From positions 1 through 64,000 of the forward strand of contig CAVQID010000072.1 in the NCBI GenBank assembly GCA_963712485.1: DNA of 64,000 nt, written 5' to 3'. The notes under the pieces were generated by a model. That model searched no databases. It was not told the DNA's origin and saw only the letters and a list, made by a program, of their open reading frames with translations. A program made the position numbers and the translations under genes. Positions within the stretch are counted from its first letter, which is position 1. Each line of letters starts with the position of its first letter. The stretch is from JALORV01 sp963712485 (GTDB lineage: Bacteria; Pseudomonadota; Gammaproteobacteria; Burkholderiales; Burkholderiaceae_F). Positions 43,035 through 51,319 of the stretch are shown one piece after another.

Positions 43035-44642
43035 ATGACGACCCTGCAGTCCCGGCTTAACCCGCGCAGCGCCGAGTTCAAGGCGAACGCCGACGCCATG
43101 GAGGCGCAGGCAGCGGACCTGAAGGCGAAGATCACGCAGGTGTCGGTGGGCGGTGGCGAAGAAGCGCGTGCCAAGCACGTCGCGCGCGGCAAGCTGCTGC
43201 CGCGCGACCGGGTGCAACTGCTGCTCGACCCGGGCACGCCGTTCCTGGAACTGTCGCAGCTTGCGGCGTGGGACATGTACGACGGTGCTGCGCCGTCGGC
43301 CGGCATCATCACCGGCGTGGGTCGCGTGTCCGGTCGCGAGTGCGTCATCGTCTGCAACGACGCGACCGTCAAAGGGGGCACCTACTACCCGATGACGGTG
43401 AAGAAACACCTGCGCGCACAGGAGATCGCCCGCGAGAACCGGCTGCCGTGCATCTACCTGGTCGATTCCGGCGGCGCGAATTTGCCGAACCAGGACGACG
43501 TCTTCCCGGACCGCGAGCACTTCGGCCGCATCTTCTACAACCAGGCGACTCTGTCGGCGGCGGGAATTCCGCAGATCGCGATCGTGCTCGGCTCGTGCAC
43601 GGCCGGCGGCGCCTATGTGCCGGCGATGAGCGACGAGTCGATCATCGTCGCCAACCAGGGCACGATTTTCCTCGGCGGCCCGCCACTGGTGAAAGCGGCC
43701 ACCGGCGAGGTGGTGACCGCTGAAGACCTCGGCGGCGGCGACGTGCATACGCGGCTGTCGGGCGTGGCCGATCACCTCGCGGCGAGCGATGCGCACGCGC
43801 TCGCTCTGGCGCGCCGGATCCTGGCGACGACCAACTATGTCAAGCCGTCTTCGCTGGCGTTGCGCGAGCCGCGCGCGCCGCGTCACGCACCGGCGGAGCT
43901 CTATGGCGTGATTCCGACCGACACGCGCAAGCCGTACGATGTGCGCGAAGTCATCGCGCGCGTCGTCGATGGCTCCGAGTTCGACGAATGGAAGGCGCGG
44001 TTCGGCTCGACGCTGGTGACCGGTTTCGCCTGGATCCACGGCATGCCCGTCGGCATCGTCGCGAACAACGGCATCCTTTTCTCGGAGAGTGCGCAGAAGG
44101 GCGCGCACTTCATCGAACTGTGCTGCCAGCGCAAGGTGCCGCTCGTCTTCCTGCAGAACATCACGGGCTTCATGGTCGGGCGCAAGGTCGAAAATGAAGG
44201 CATAGCGCGCCACGGCGCCAAGATGGTGACGGCGGTGTCATGCGCGCAGGTGCCCAAGTTCACGGTCATCATCGGCGGCAGCTTCGGCGCCGGCAACTAC
44301 GGCATGTGCGGGCGCGCCTTTGGTCCGCGCTTCGTCTGGATGTGGCCGAACGCGCGCATCAGCGTGATGGGCGGCGAGCAGGCCGCCAGCGTGCTGGCCA
44401 CGGTCCGCCGCGACAACATCGAGGCCAAGGGCGGCAGCTGGAGCGCGGAAGAAGAGAAGAAATTCAAGGCGCCGATCCTTGCGCAGTACGAGCACCAGGG
44501 ACATCCGTACTACGCGACCGCCAGGCTTTGGGACGATGGCGTCATCGATCCTCTCGAGACGCGGGATACGCTGGCGCTGGCACTTTCGGCAGCGCTGAAC
44601 GCCCCGATTCCCGATACGACCTTCGGCGTGTTCCGCATGTGA
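43035..44642 (+). CDS. liuB: Methylcrotonyl-CoA carboxylase, carboxyltransferase (beta) subunit
   Basis: Transfers CO2 from carboxybiotin to 3-methylcrotonyl-CoA, giving 3-methylglutaconyl-CoA, in leucine degradation. The 535-residue length and motifs are those of MccB: GGGEEARAKHVARGKLLPRD, YLVDSGGANLPNQDDVFPD, FYNQATLSAAGIPQIAIVLG, and the oxyanion glycines of SCTAGGAYVPAMSDE and GGSFGAGNYGMCGRAFGPRF. The FLQNITGFMVGRK segment is characteristic of the acyl-CoA carboxyltransferase family. ATG 43035 was chosen since upstream residues are not family-like. It starts the core block liuB - acad - liuC - DUF4126 - liuD. Confidence 0.95.
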   Translation: MTTLQSRLNPRSAEFKANADAMEAQAADLKAKITQVSVGGGEEARAKHVARGKLLPRDRVQLLLDPGTPFLELSQLAAWDMYDGAAPSAGIITGVGRVSGRECVIVCNDATVKGGTYYPMTVKKHLRAQEIARENRLPCIYLVDSGGANLPNQDDVFPDREHFGRIFYNQATLSAAGIPQIAIVLGSCTAGGAYVPAMSDESIIVANQGTIFLGGPPLVKAATGEVVTAEDLGGGDVHTRLSGVADHLAASDAHALALARRILATTNYVKPSSLALREPRAPRHAPAELYGVIPTDTRKPYDVREVIARVVDGSEFDEWKARFGSTLVTGFAWIHGMPVGIVANNGILFSESAQKGAHFIELCCQRKVPLVFLQNITGFMVGRKVENEGIARHGAKMVTAVSCAQVPKFTVIIGGSFGAGNYGMCGRAFGPRFVWMWPNARISVMGGEQAASVLATVRRDNIEAKGGSWSAEEEKKFKAPILAQYEHQGHPYYATARLWDDGVIDPLETRDTLALALSAALNAPIPDTTFGVFRM

Positions 44643-44652
44643 TGTCGTCGCG

Positions 44653-45810
44653 ATGACGAACAGCGTGTACACGCGCCCCGAGCATGCCGACCTGCGGCGT
44701 GCGGTGGCGCGATTCATCGCGGCTGAAGTGGAGCCCCACGCACTCGCCTGGGACGAGTCGGGTGCCACTCCACGCGAGATCCTGCGTGCGATGGGGGCCC
44801 TCGGCTGGCTCGGCCTCATGTATCCGGCGCAATACGGCGGTGCCGAAGCCGACATGACGACGAACGTCGTGTTCCAGGAGGCGCTCGCGCGCTCGACATC
44901 AGGCGGCTTCGTCATCACGGTGCTCGTGCACACCGACATGGCCAGTCCTCACCTCGCGCATGGCGGCACCGACGCGCAGAAGGCGCGCTGGCTGCCGCGG
45001 ATCATCGCCGGCGAGCTGATCAGCGCGGTCGCGGTGACGGAACCCGACGCGGGCTCGGATGTGGCATCGATCCGCACGCGCGCCGGGCGCGATGGCGATC
45101 ACTGGGTGCTCAATGGCACCAAGATGTTCATCACGAACGGCGTGCTCGCGGATCTGGTCTTCGTTGCCGCGCGCACCGAAGCCCATGCGAAGGGCTCGCG
45201 GGGCATCTCGATCTTCGCCGTCGAACGCGGCACGCCCGGCTTCCGCGTCGGTCGTGCGCTCAAGAAGCAGGGCTGGCTCGCTTCGGACACGGCCGAACTG
45301 GTGTTCGAGGACTGCCGCGTCGCGGCTGATCACCTGATCGGGGAGGAGAACGCCGGTTTCCACGCGATCATGCGCAATTTCCAGACCGAGCGCATTGCGC
45401 TCGGCAGCATGGCGATCGGCCACTGCCTGACGGCGCTGGACATCACCCATCGCTACGTCAGCGAGCGCAGGGCGTTCGGCGCCACGTTGTGGAGCAAGCA
45501 GACGGTCCGCCAGCGGCTTGCGATGCTGGCGGCGAAGACCGAGGCGGCGCGCCAGCTGCTCTACCACTGTGCATGGCTGGTCGATCAGCGGCGCGATGCC
45601 GTTCGCGAGGTATCGATGCTGAAAGCACTGACCGGCGAACTGGTCAATGAGGTCGCCTATAGCTGCCAGCAGTTCCACGGCGGCATGGGTTACATGCGCG
45701 AGAGCCCGATCGAACGCATCGTGCGCGACGCGCGCGTGCTCGCGATTGGCGGCGGCGCAACCGAAGTGATGCTTGAAGAAGTGGCAAAGCGATGGCCAGC
45801 GTCCGCCTGA
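44653..45810 (+). CDS. Acyl-CoA dehydrogenase in the liu block
   Basis: A 385-residue FAD acyl-CoA dehydrogenase. Signatures are VAVTEPDAGSDVASIRTRAG and QFHGGMGYMRESPIERIVRD. At the usual catalytic-Glu position the sequence reads AIGGGATEVMLEE rather than YEGTSDIQ, so the loop is altered as in long-chain and other atypical ACADs; the Glu may be elsewhere, as in isovaleryl-CoA dehydrogenase, which this window also encodes. It lies 10 bp after liuB. A role on another branched acyl-CoA is likely. Confidence 0.87.
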   Translation: MTNSVYTRPEHADLRRAVARFIAAEVEPHALAWDESGATPREILRAMGALGWLGLMYPAQYGGAEADMTTNVVFQEALARSTSGGFVITVLVHTDMASPHLAHGGTDAQKARWLPRIIAGELISAVAVTEPDAGSDVASIRTRAGRDGDHWVLNGTKMFITNGVLADLVFVAARTEAHAKGSRGISIFAVERGTPGFRVGRALKKQGWLASDTAELVFEDCRVAADHLIGEENAGFHAIMRNFQTERIALGSMAIGHCLTALDITHRYVSERRAFGATLWSKQTVRQRLAMLAAKTEAARQLLYHCAWLVDQRRDAVREVSMLKALTGELVNEVAYSCQQFHGGMGYMRESPIERIVRDARVLAIGGGATEVMLEEVAKRWPASA

Positions 45811-45948
45811 TGGCCGGCCGTCGTCCGGGCGCGGGTGCCTCGCACGGTCCTCGGCGGATCGGCACACCGCTTGCGCGCCTTTCCTCTGCCGCCGCCTCCA
45901 TTAGGATGGATCCCCTCGCTCCCCGCTGTCCTCAGGGCGGGAACTGAC

Positions 45949-46779
45949 ATGACCACCACGACACTAGACATACACATCAGCCATCGCGTTGCCGTCATCT
46001 GGATGGCACGCGAGATCGTGCGCAACGCCTTCAACGAGACATCGATCGCGGAGCTCACCGAAGCATTTCGCACCCTCGGCGCCGATGCCGATGTGCGTGC
46101 GATCGTGCTGGCCGGCAAAGGTCCGGCTTTCTGCGCCGGCGCCGACCTCGCGTGGATGAAGCGCATGGCGGAGTTCACCTATGAGCAGAATCGCGACGAC
46201 GCACTGAAGCTCGCGACGATGCTGCGCACGATTCACGAGTGTCCGAAGCCGGTCATTGCGAGGGTGCACGGCGATGCGTACGCCGGCGGCGTCGGCCTCG
46301 TGGCCGTCTGCGACATCGCCGTGGCGGCGATCGGCACCAGCTTCTGCCTCAGCGAAACCAAGCTGGGTCTGATTCCGGCGACGATTGGTCCGTACGTGAT
46401 CCGCGCGATGGGAGTCAGTGCAGCGCGGCGCTTCTTCCTCACCGCGGAAAAATTCGACGCCTCCGAAGCGTTTCGCATCGGCCTGGTCCACCAGCTGGCA
46501 CCGCCGACGGAGATCGACCTGCAGATCAACGAGCTGCTCGGCACGCTGATGCAGACCAGCGCCCACGCGGTGGCGGAATCCAAGCGCCTGGTGCGGGAAC
46601 TCGCCGCGCGTCCGCTGGACGATGCACTGGTTGCCGATACCGCCGAGCGCATTGCCACCATCCGCACCAGCGACGATGGACGCGAAGGCGTGCGCGCGTT
46701 CCTCGACAAGCGCAAGCCGCGCTGGAGCGCGGAGTACGAGGCGATGATGGCGCAGGAAGGAGATGATGAAGAAATGTAA
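45949..46779 (+). CDS. liuC: Enoyl-CoA hydratase, probable methylglutaconyl-CoA hydratase
   Basis: Hydrates 3-methylglutaconyl-CoA to HMG-CoA. A 276-residue crotonase-fold protein: AIVLAGKGPAFCAGADLAWM (first oxyanion loop, CAGADL) and KPVIARVHGDAYAGGVGLVA (second loop, GGG-like AGGVG). ETKLGLIPATIGPYVIRAMG has the catalytic-type Glu region and is characteristic of liuC-type hydratases. ATG 45949 was chosen from family alignment by eye. Position between the carboxylase subunit genes supports the assignment. Confidence 0.87.
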   Translation: MTTTTLDIHISHRVAVIWMAREIVRNAFNETSIAELTEAFRTLGADADVRAIVLAGKGPAFCAGADLAWMKRMAEFTYEQNRDDALKLATMLRTIHECPKPVIARVHGDAYAGGVGLVAVCDIAVAAIGTSFCLSETKLGLIPATIGPYVIRAMGVSAARRFFLTAEKFDASEAFRIGLVHQLAPPTEIDLQINELLGTLMQTSAHAVAESKRLVRELAARPLDDALVADTAERIATIRTSDDGREGVRAFLDKRKPRWSAEYEAMMAQEGDDEEM

Positions 46780-46798
46780 GCAAGCGGACTCGGTGTAC

Positions 46799-46817
46799 GC
46801 GACCGCTGCGCGGTCGC
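46799..46817 (+). promoter_or_regulatory. Hairpin in the liuC - DUF4126 gap
   Basis: GCGACCG and CGGTCGC form a perfect 7-bp stem with a CTGCG loop, 20 bp after the liuC stop. No U-run follows, so it is more likely an mRNA-processing or stabilising structure than a terminator. Confidence 0.4.
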
Positions 46818-46842
46818 ACGTGCACCTCGTCCGATTAGTTTG

Positions 46843-46877
46843 CGGATCGGGCTTCGGGCGGCCGGGCGCCCGATCCG
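46843..46877 (+). promoter_or_regulatory. Second, longer hairpin in the liuC - DUF4126 gap
   Basis: CGGATCGGGC (46843-46852) pairs perfectly with GCCCGATCCG (46868-46877), a 10-bp stem with a 15-base loop. It lies between liuC and DUF4126 in a gap of 148 bp; without a U-run it may set differential stability along the liu mRNA. Confidence 0.45.
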
Positions 46878-46927
46878 GACTTCACTGCGGGGCGGCTTTC
46901 GCCGTTGCGGCGCGTGGGCGCTAGAAG

Positions 46928-47545
46928 ATGGACTCCCTCGATCTGACGCAACTGGTGGCGCTGGCGGCGGTGCTCGGTTTCGCGAGCGGGATCCGGTTGT
47001 ATGCCGTACTGCTGATCGTCGGGCTGGTGGGTTACGCGGGGTGGGTCGATCTGCCGTCGGGCTTGTCCATCCTGCAGCATCCGTTCGTGCTGATCGCCGC
47101 GGGCCTGATGTTCATGATCGAATTCGTGGCGGACAAGATACCCGGGGTGGATACGCTGTGGGACGGCATTCAGACCTTCATCCGCATTCCGGCCGGCGCG
47201 GCGCTGGCGGCCGGCGTCTTCGGCGCGATGGACAGTGCCGCATGGACGACCGCAGCAGCAATTCTCGGTGGCTCGCTCGCCGCGACCAGCCATTTCACGA
47301 AGGCCGGAGCGCGCGCCGCGGCCAATACGTCGCCCGAGCCGTTTTCCAACGTGGCGCTGTCGGTGGCCGAGGATGTCGCGGTCGGCGGACTGCTGTGGCT
47401 CGTGATGACCTACCCGTGGATCGCCGCCGCGGTGGTCGGCGTGCTGGTGCTGCTGGCACTTTGGCTGCTGCCCAGGATGTTCCGCTTTGCGCGGCGCATC
47501 GTCCACGCACTGTTCGGCACAGCCGCGTCTCCGCCGGCAAGATGA
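46928..47545 (+). CDS. DUF4126 membrane protein
   Basis: A 205-residue integral membrane protein with five or so hydrophobic segments. LVALAAVLGFASGIRLYAVL and the loop FVADKIPGVDTLWDGIQTFI (about residues 66-85) are diagnostic of DUF4126, together with GGSLAATSHFTKAGARAAAN and TSPEPFSNVALSVAEDVAVG. The function is unknown. It sits between liuC and liuD in the carboxylase block, so it could assist leucine or acid metabolite handling. Confidence 0.85.
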   Translation: MDSLDLTQLVALAAVLGFASGIRLYAVLLIVGLVGYAGWVDLPSGLSILQHPFVLIAAGLMFMIEFVADKIPGVDTLWDGIQTFIRIPAGAALAAGVFGAMDSAAWTTAAAILGGSLAATSHFTKAGARAAANTSPEPFSNVALSVAEDVAVGGLLWLVMTYPWIAAAVVGVLVLLALWLLPRMFRFARRIVHALFGTAASPPAR

Positions 47546-47559
47546 GCGCGGACTGAGTC

Positions 47560-49599
47560 ATGGCCATGTTCCGCAAGATCCTGGTGGCGAACCGCGGCGA
47601 GATTGCCTGCCGCGTCATCGCCACTGCGCGCAAAATGGGCATACGCACGGTGGCGGTGTACTCGGACGCCGATGCCGGCAGCCAGCACGTCGCCCGCGCC
47701 GATGAAGCCGTCCGGCTCGGCCCTGCGGCAGCGAAGGACAGCTACCTGCGCGGTGACCTGATCCTGCTTGCGGCGCGCGACACCGGCGCGCAGGCCATCC
47801 ACCCCGGCTACGGCTTCCTTTCCGAGAACGAATCGTTCGCCCAGGCCTGTAGCGACGCCGGCATCGCATTCATCGGGCCACCGCCCTTCGCGATACACGC
47901 GATGGGCAGCAAGAGCGAAGCGAAGGCGCTGATGGAGCGCGCGAAGGTGCCGCTCGTACCCGGCTATCACGGCGCGAAGCAGGAGCCGACTTACCTGCAT
48001 GCACAGGCTGACGCGATCGGCTATCCGGTGCTGATCAAGGCTAGCGCCGGCGGCGGCGGCAAGGGCATGCGGATCGTGAACTCGACTGCTGAATTCGTCG
48101 GCGCGCTCGAGTCATGTCAGCGCGAAGCCAGAGCATCGTTCGGCGATGACCGCGTACTGATCGAGAAGTACATCGAGCGGCCGCGCCATATCGAGATTCA
48201 GGTTTTCGCCGACGGCTTCGGCGCGGCGGTCTACCTGTTCGAGCGCGACTGTTCGGTACAGCGGCGCCATCAGAAGGTGATCGAGGAGGCGCCGGCGCCG
48301 GGCATGACACCGGAGCGCCGCCGCGCGATGGGCGATGCGGCGGTCGCCGCGGCCAAGGCGGTTGGGTACGTCGGCGCCGGAACCGTCGAATTCATCGCCG
48401 ACCCGCAGGGTCATTTTTTCTTCATGGAAATGAACACGCGCCTGCAGGTCGAGCACCCGGTGACCGAGATGATCACCGGCCATGACCTGGTCGAGTGGCA
48501 GTTTCGCGTCGCAGCCGGTGAGCCGCTGACCGCCCTGCTTCCGAAGCTGCAGGAGTCGCTGAAGATCGAAGGCCACGCGATCGAGGCTCGCGTCTACGCG
48601 GAAAACCCGGACAAGGGATTCCTGCCCTCGATCGGTCGGCTTACGCACTTCGCGACCCCGGCACACGTCGCGTTCGCACGCAATGCCGACGGCGAACCGT
48701 TCCATCGCGCCGCGTCGGTGCGGATCGATGCCGGAGTGCGCGCCGGCGACGAGATCACGCCTTACTACGACCCGATGATCGCCAAGCTGATCGTCTGGGG
48801 CGAAGATCGCGCGCAGGCGATCGCGCGCATGCAGGAGGCGCTAGCCGACATGCATATTGTCGGTGTGGCCAGCAACGTCGACTTCCTCGCACGGCTGTTC
48901 AGCAACCCGAGTTTTGCGCGCGCCGAACTCGACACCGGTCTGATCGAACGGGAACGCGAGCGACTGTTTACCCATGACGCGCACGACGAACGGGTCGGCA
49001 ACGAATTGCTCGCCTTCGCCTGTGCGCGCGTACTCGCCGATGATGCCCGGGGCGAGACGACCGACCCGTGGAGCACCACGCACGGCTGGCGGCTCAACAC
49101 GACTTACACGCGCACACTGACCTTCAAGTCCGAGCGCGGCGTCCATGACGTCGAACTCGAATATGCGCGGGGTGGCCATCGCTTCCGTCATGCCGGCGCG
49201 GATGCATCGCTGGCATTGGCCCGCGTCGAGGGATCACAGCTTTCAATCGCGTTCGGCGGCCGCGCACTTACAGCGGACGTCGTGCGGCAGGGTGATGAGC
49301 TTCATGTCTTCACGCGCGGCCGGCATCGGGTGCTGGCGCTCGTTGACATCATCGCGCAGTCGGGCGAGCACGAGGCGGGCGGCGGGAAGCTCACGGCGCC
49401 GATGCCGGGCAAGGTCATCGCCGTCAGCGTGCACGCGGGTGCACGCGTTGCGCGCGGCACGCCGCTGATGGTGATGGAGGCGATGAAAATGGAGCACGCG
49501 ATCGTCGCTCCGGCCGACGGCGTCGTCGCCGAGGTTCTTTACGGCGTCGGCGATCAGGTTGCCGAGGGCGTGGAACTGGTGCGTATTACTGCCGAGTGA
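47560..49599 (+). CDS. liuD: Methylcrotonyl-CoA carboxylase, biotin-containing (alpha) subunit
   Basis: Carboxylates its own biotin with ATP and bicarbonate for MccB. A 679-residue protein in the usual order: biotin carboxylase N-domain (KILVANRGEIACRVIATARK), ATP-grasp (KASAGGGGKGMRIV; ERDCSVQRRHQKVIEEAPAP; FMEMNTRLQVEHPVTEMITG), C-domain, BT linker region, and the biotinyl domain with the modified Lys at about 643 in MVMEAMKMEHAIVAP. It forms the MCC holoenzyme with LiuB. It is 14 bp after DUF4126 and 12 bp before the next gene. Confidence 0.95.
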   Translation: MAMFRKILVANRGEIACRVIATARKMGIRTVAVYSDADAGSQHVARADEAVRLGPAAAKDSYLRGDLILLAARDTGAQAIHPGYGFLSENESFAQACSDAGIAFIGPPPFAIHAMGSKSEAKALMERAKVPLVPGYHGAKQEPTYLHAQADAIGYPVLIKASAGGGGKGMRIVNSTAEFVGALESCQREARASFGDDRVLIEKYIERPRHIEIQVFADGFGAAVYLFERDCSVQRRHQKVIEEAPAPGMTPERRRAMGDAAVAAAKAVGYVGAGTVEFIADPQGHFFFMEMNTRLQVEHPVTEMITGHDLVEWQFRVAAGEPLTALLPKLQESLKIEGHAIEARVYAENPDKGFLPSIGRLTHFATPAHVAFARNADGEPFHRAASVRIDAGVRAGDEITPYYDPMIAKLIVWGEDRAQAIARMQEALADMHIVGVASNVDFLARLFSNPSFARAELDTGLIERERERLFTHDAHDERVGNELLAFACARVLADDARGETTDPWSTTHGWRLNTTYTRTLTFKSERGVHDVELEYARGGHRFRHAGADASLALARVEGSQLSIAFGGRALTADVVRQGDELHVFTRGRHRVLALVDIIAQSGEHEAGGGKLTAPMPGKVIAVSVHAGARVARGTPLMVMEAMKMEHAIVAPADGVVAEVLYGVGDQVAEGVELVRITAE

Positions 49600-49611
49600 T
49601 CTGCGTCGGCG

Positions 49612-50574
49612 ATGACCTTGCGCATCGTTTTCTGCGCGCTCGAGACGACAGCGCAGGTCTGGACCGAGACACTGCGCTCCGCGTTGCAGGATCGTGGCGT
49701 CGCGGCGGATGTCTGGTCGCGCGACGCGGAACGAACCCGCGCAGACCCCCATGCGCCTCAGGCAGACGTTGCCGTCGTCTGGCGACCACCCGTTGCGCTA
49801 TTCGAGGAGCAGACGCGCTTGCAAGCCGTGTTCAACCTGGGTGCGGGAGTCGACGCGCTGCTGGCGCTGCCTGCATTCCCTGAGCATGCAGAGCTATTCC
49901 GTCTCGAAGACGCCGGCATGTCGCGGGCACTGGCTGAGTACGTGCTGGCCGCCGTGCTTCGTGTCTATCGTCGTTTCGATCGCTACGCGGCCTCGCAATC
50001 CGAACGTCGCTGGCAGCCGGAACCGCTTGCCGCACGTGAGCGCTACACCGTTGGCGTGCTCGGGCTCGGGGTCATCGGCTCCGCTGTCGCTTTGGGACTG
50101 GCCCGGCACGGCTTCACGGTGCGCGGTCATGCACGGACGCGCAAGGTGCTCGACGGCGTTGACTGCCGCACCGGCGACGCCGAGTTGCCGAGCTTCCTCG
50201 ACGGTCTCGACGTTCTCGTAAGCGTGCTGCCGACAACCGATGCGACGCGCGGGATGCTGGACCGCACGGCGCTCGCGCGCCTGGCCCGCGGGGGGCATCT
50301 CATCAACGTCGGTCGCGGCTCAGCGCTGGTGGAGCGCGATCTGCTGGAGATGCTCGACTCCGGGCAGCTGGGCGGGGCGACGCTGGATGTGTTCGCGACC
50401 GAACCGCTGCCTGACGATCACCCGTTCTGGTCCCGCCGCGAGATCGTCATTACCCCGCACGTGTCGGCTGAAACCGAACTGGCTCCGGCGATCGAGCAGG
50501 TCGCGGACAAGCTGGCACGCTGGTCATGCGGGAACGAGGTCACGGGCCGCGTCGACCGCATTCGCGGCTACTGA
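49612..50574 (+). CDS. D-2-hydroxyacid dehydrogenase, GhrA type
   Basis: A 320-residue NAD(P)-dependent dehydrogenase resembling glyoxylate/hydroxypyruvate reductase A. Visible are LQAVFNLGAGVDALLALPAF, the cofactor motif VGVLGLGVIGSAVALGLARH, the active-site Arg in LINVGRGSALVERDLLEML and the His in EIVITPHVSAETELAPAIEQ. It follows liuD by 12 bp and may be read with the liu genes. Glyoxylate reduction would connect with the glyoxylate shunt that AceK controls, but this is inference. Confidence 0.87.
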   Translation: MTLRIVFCALETTAQVWTETLRSALQDRGVAADVWSRDAERTRADPHAPQADVAVVWRPPVALFEEQTRLQAVFNLGAGVDALLALPAFPEHAELFRLEDAGMSRALAEYVLAAVLRVYRRFDRYAASQSERRWQPEPLAARERYTVGVLGLGVIGSAVALGLARHGFTVRGHARTRKVLDGVDCRTGDAELPSFLDGLDVLVSVLPTTDATRGMLDRTALARLARGGHLINVGRGSALVERDLLEMLDSGQLGGATLDVFATEPLPDDHPFWSRREIVITPHVSAETELAPAIEQVADKLARWSCGNEVTGRVDRIRGY

Positions 50575-51132
50575 ACCGGGAGCCGCCGCCGTTTCAGCCG
50601 TCTCGCCCGGCGCCGGAAGAAGCTGGCTCGCTTCGCGGAATGCAAACTGCACCGCGACTGCCTCGGTTTCGCACGACTCCTCGGCAAGGTCGGCGCCGAA
50701 GTAGCGCACCTGCAGGTAGTGTGCGAACTCGTGCGCGAGGGATTCGTCGAGCGACCGCCGCAGGCGGCCGTAGTAACCGGGATCATCGGTCAGGTAGATC
50801 TCGTTGCGCGCCACCACATACACGTTCGCGACCCGCGGCGGACGGAAGCGCCACTGCGGTGCGACTGCGTCCTGGAACTGCGTGAGCTGCGTGCTGCTTT
50901 CGAAGTGAATGCGTGGCAGCGGCACGTCGGGCCGCAGCGTGACGTTCATCTGGCGCGCGACTGCTTCGAGTATGTAGCGCGGCTCGTGCCGCAGCGTGAC
51001 CGGCGCCGACGCATCGGCGTCGACGGGGCCGCTCAGCACGAGCAGCGCACCGAATGTCGCCAGCAGCAGTCCGCGCAACGAACGCCGTGCTGCGGCAGCG
51101 GAGCAGTGGTGAGAAAGGTTTGACGGTTGCAT
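50524..51132 (-). CDS. Exported HExxH (zincin-like) protein
   Basis: A 202-residue protein with an N-terminal signal or anchor segment (residues ~19-38, SLRGLLLATFGALLVLSGPV). It has HEFAH at residues 134-138, the HExxH zinc motif, within SLDESLAHEFAHYLQVRYFG, and further acids in EESCETEAVAVQFAF that could supply the third ligand. I do not recognise the exact family; DUF6647-like proteins look similar. Its 3' end overlaps the 3' end of the GhrA-like gene by 51 bp. Confidence 0.68.
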   Translation of the reverse strand: MQPSNLSHHCSAAAARRSLRGLLLATFGALLVLSGPVDADASAPVTLRHEPRYILEAVARQMNVTLRPDVPLPRIHFESSTQLTQFQDAVAPQWRFRPPRVANVYVVARNEIYLTDDPGYYGRLRRSLDESLAHEFAHYLQVRYFGADLAEESCETEAVAVQFAFREASQLLPAPGETAETAAAPGSVAANAVDAARDLVPA

Positions 51133-51256
51133 CGGCAGTTCGCTCCACGGAAGGTGCGAAATTCAGATGCGCCCATGCTGTTCTCCGGCTGGCGCTGGCG
51201 CGACAGCAAGTGCCCCCGTCGGCGGACGGCAAATTCACGCTGGCCGTTGCGGAAGG

Positions 51257-51302
51257 TTCACAAAATGACAACGGCCGCGGAAGCGTTGCGCTCCGCGGCC
51301 GT
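51257..51302 (-). terminator. Rho-independent terminator of the DUF5666 gene
   Basis: An 11-bp perfect stem (ACGGCCGCGGA at 51271-51281 with TCCGCGGCCGT at 51292-51302, 10-base loop) lies 18 bp past the stop of the minus-strand DUF5666 gene. Read on that strand it is followed by TGTCATTTTGTGAA, giving a short U-run. Confidence 0.7.
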
Positions 51303-51319
51303 CGATATGGGGTGCAAGA

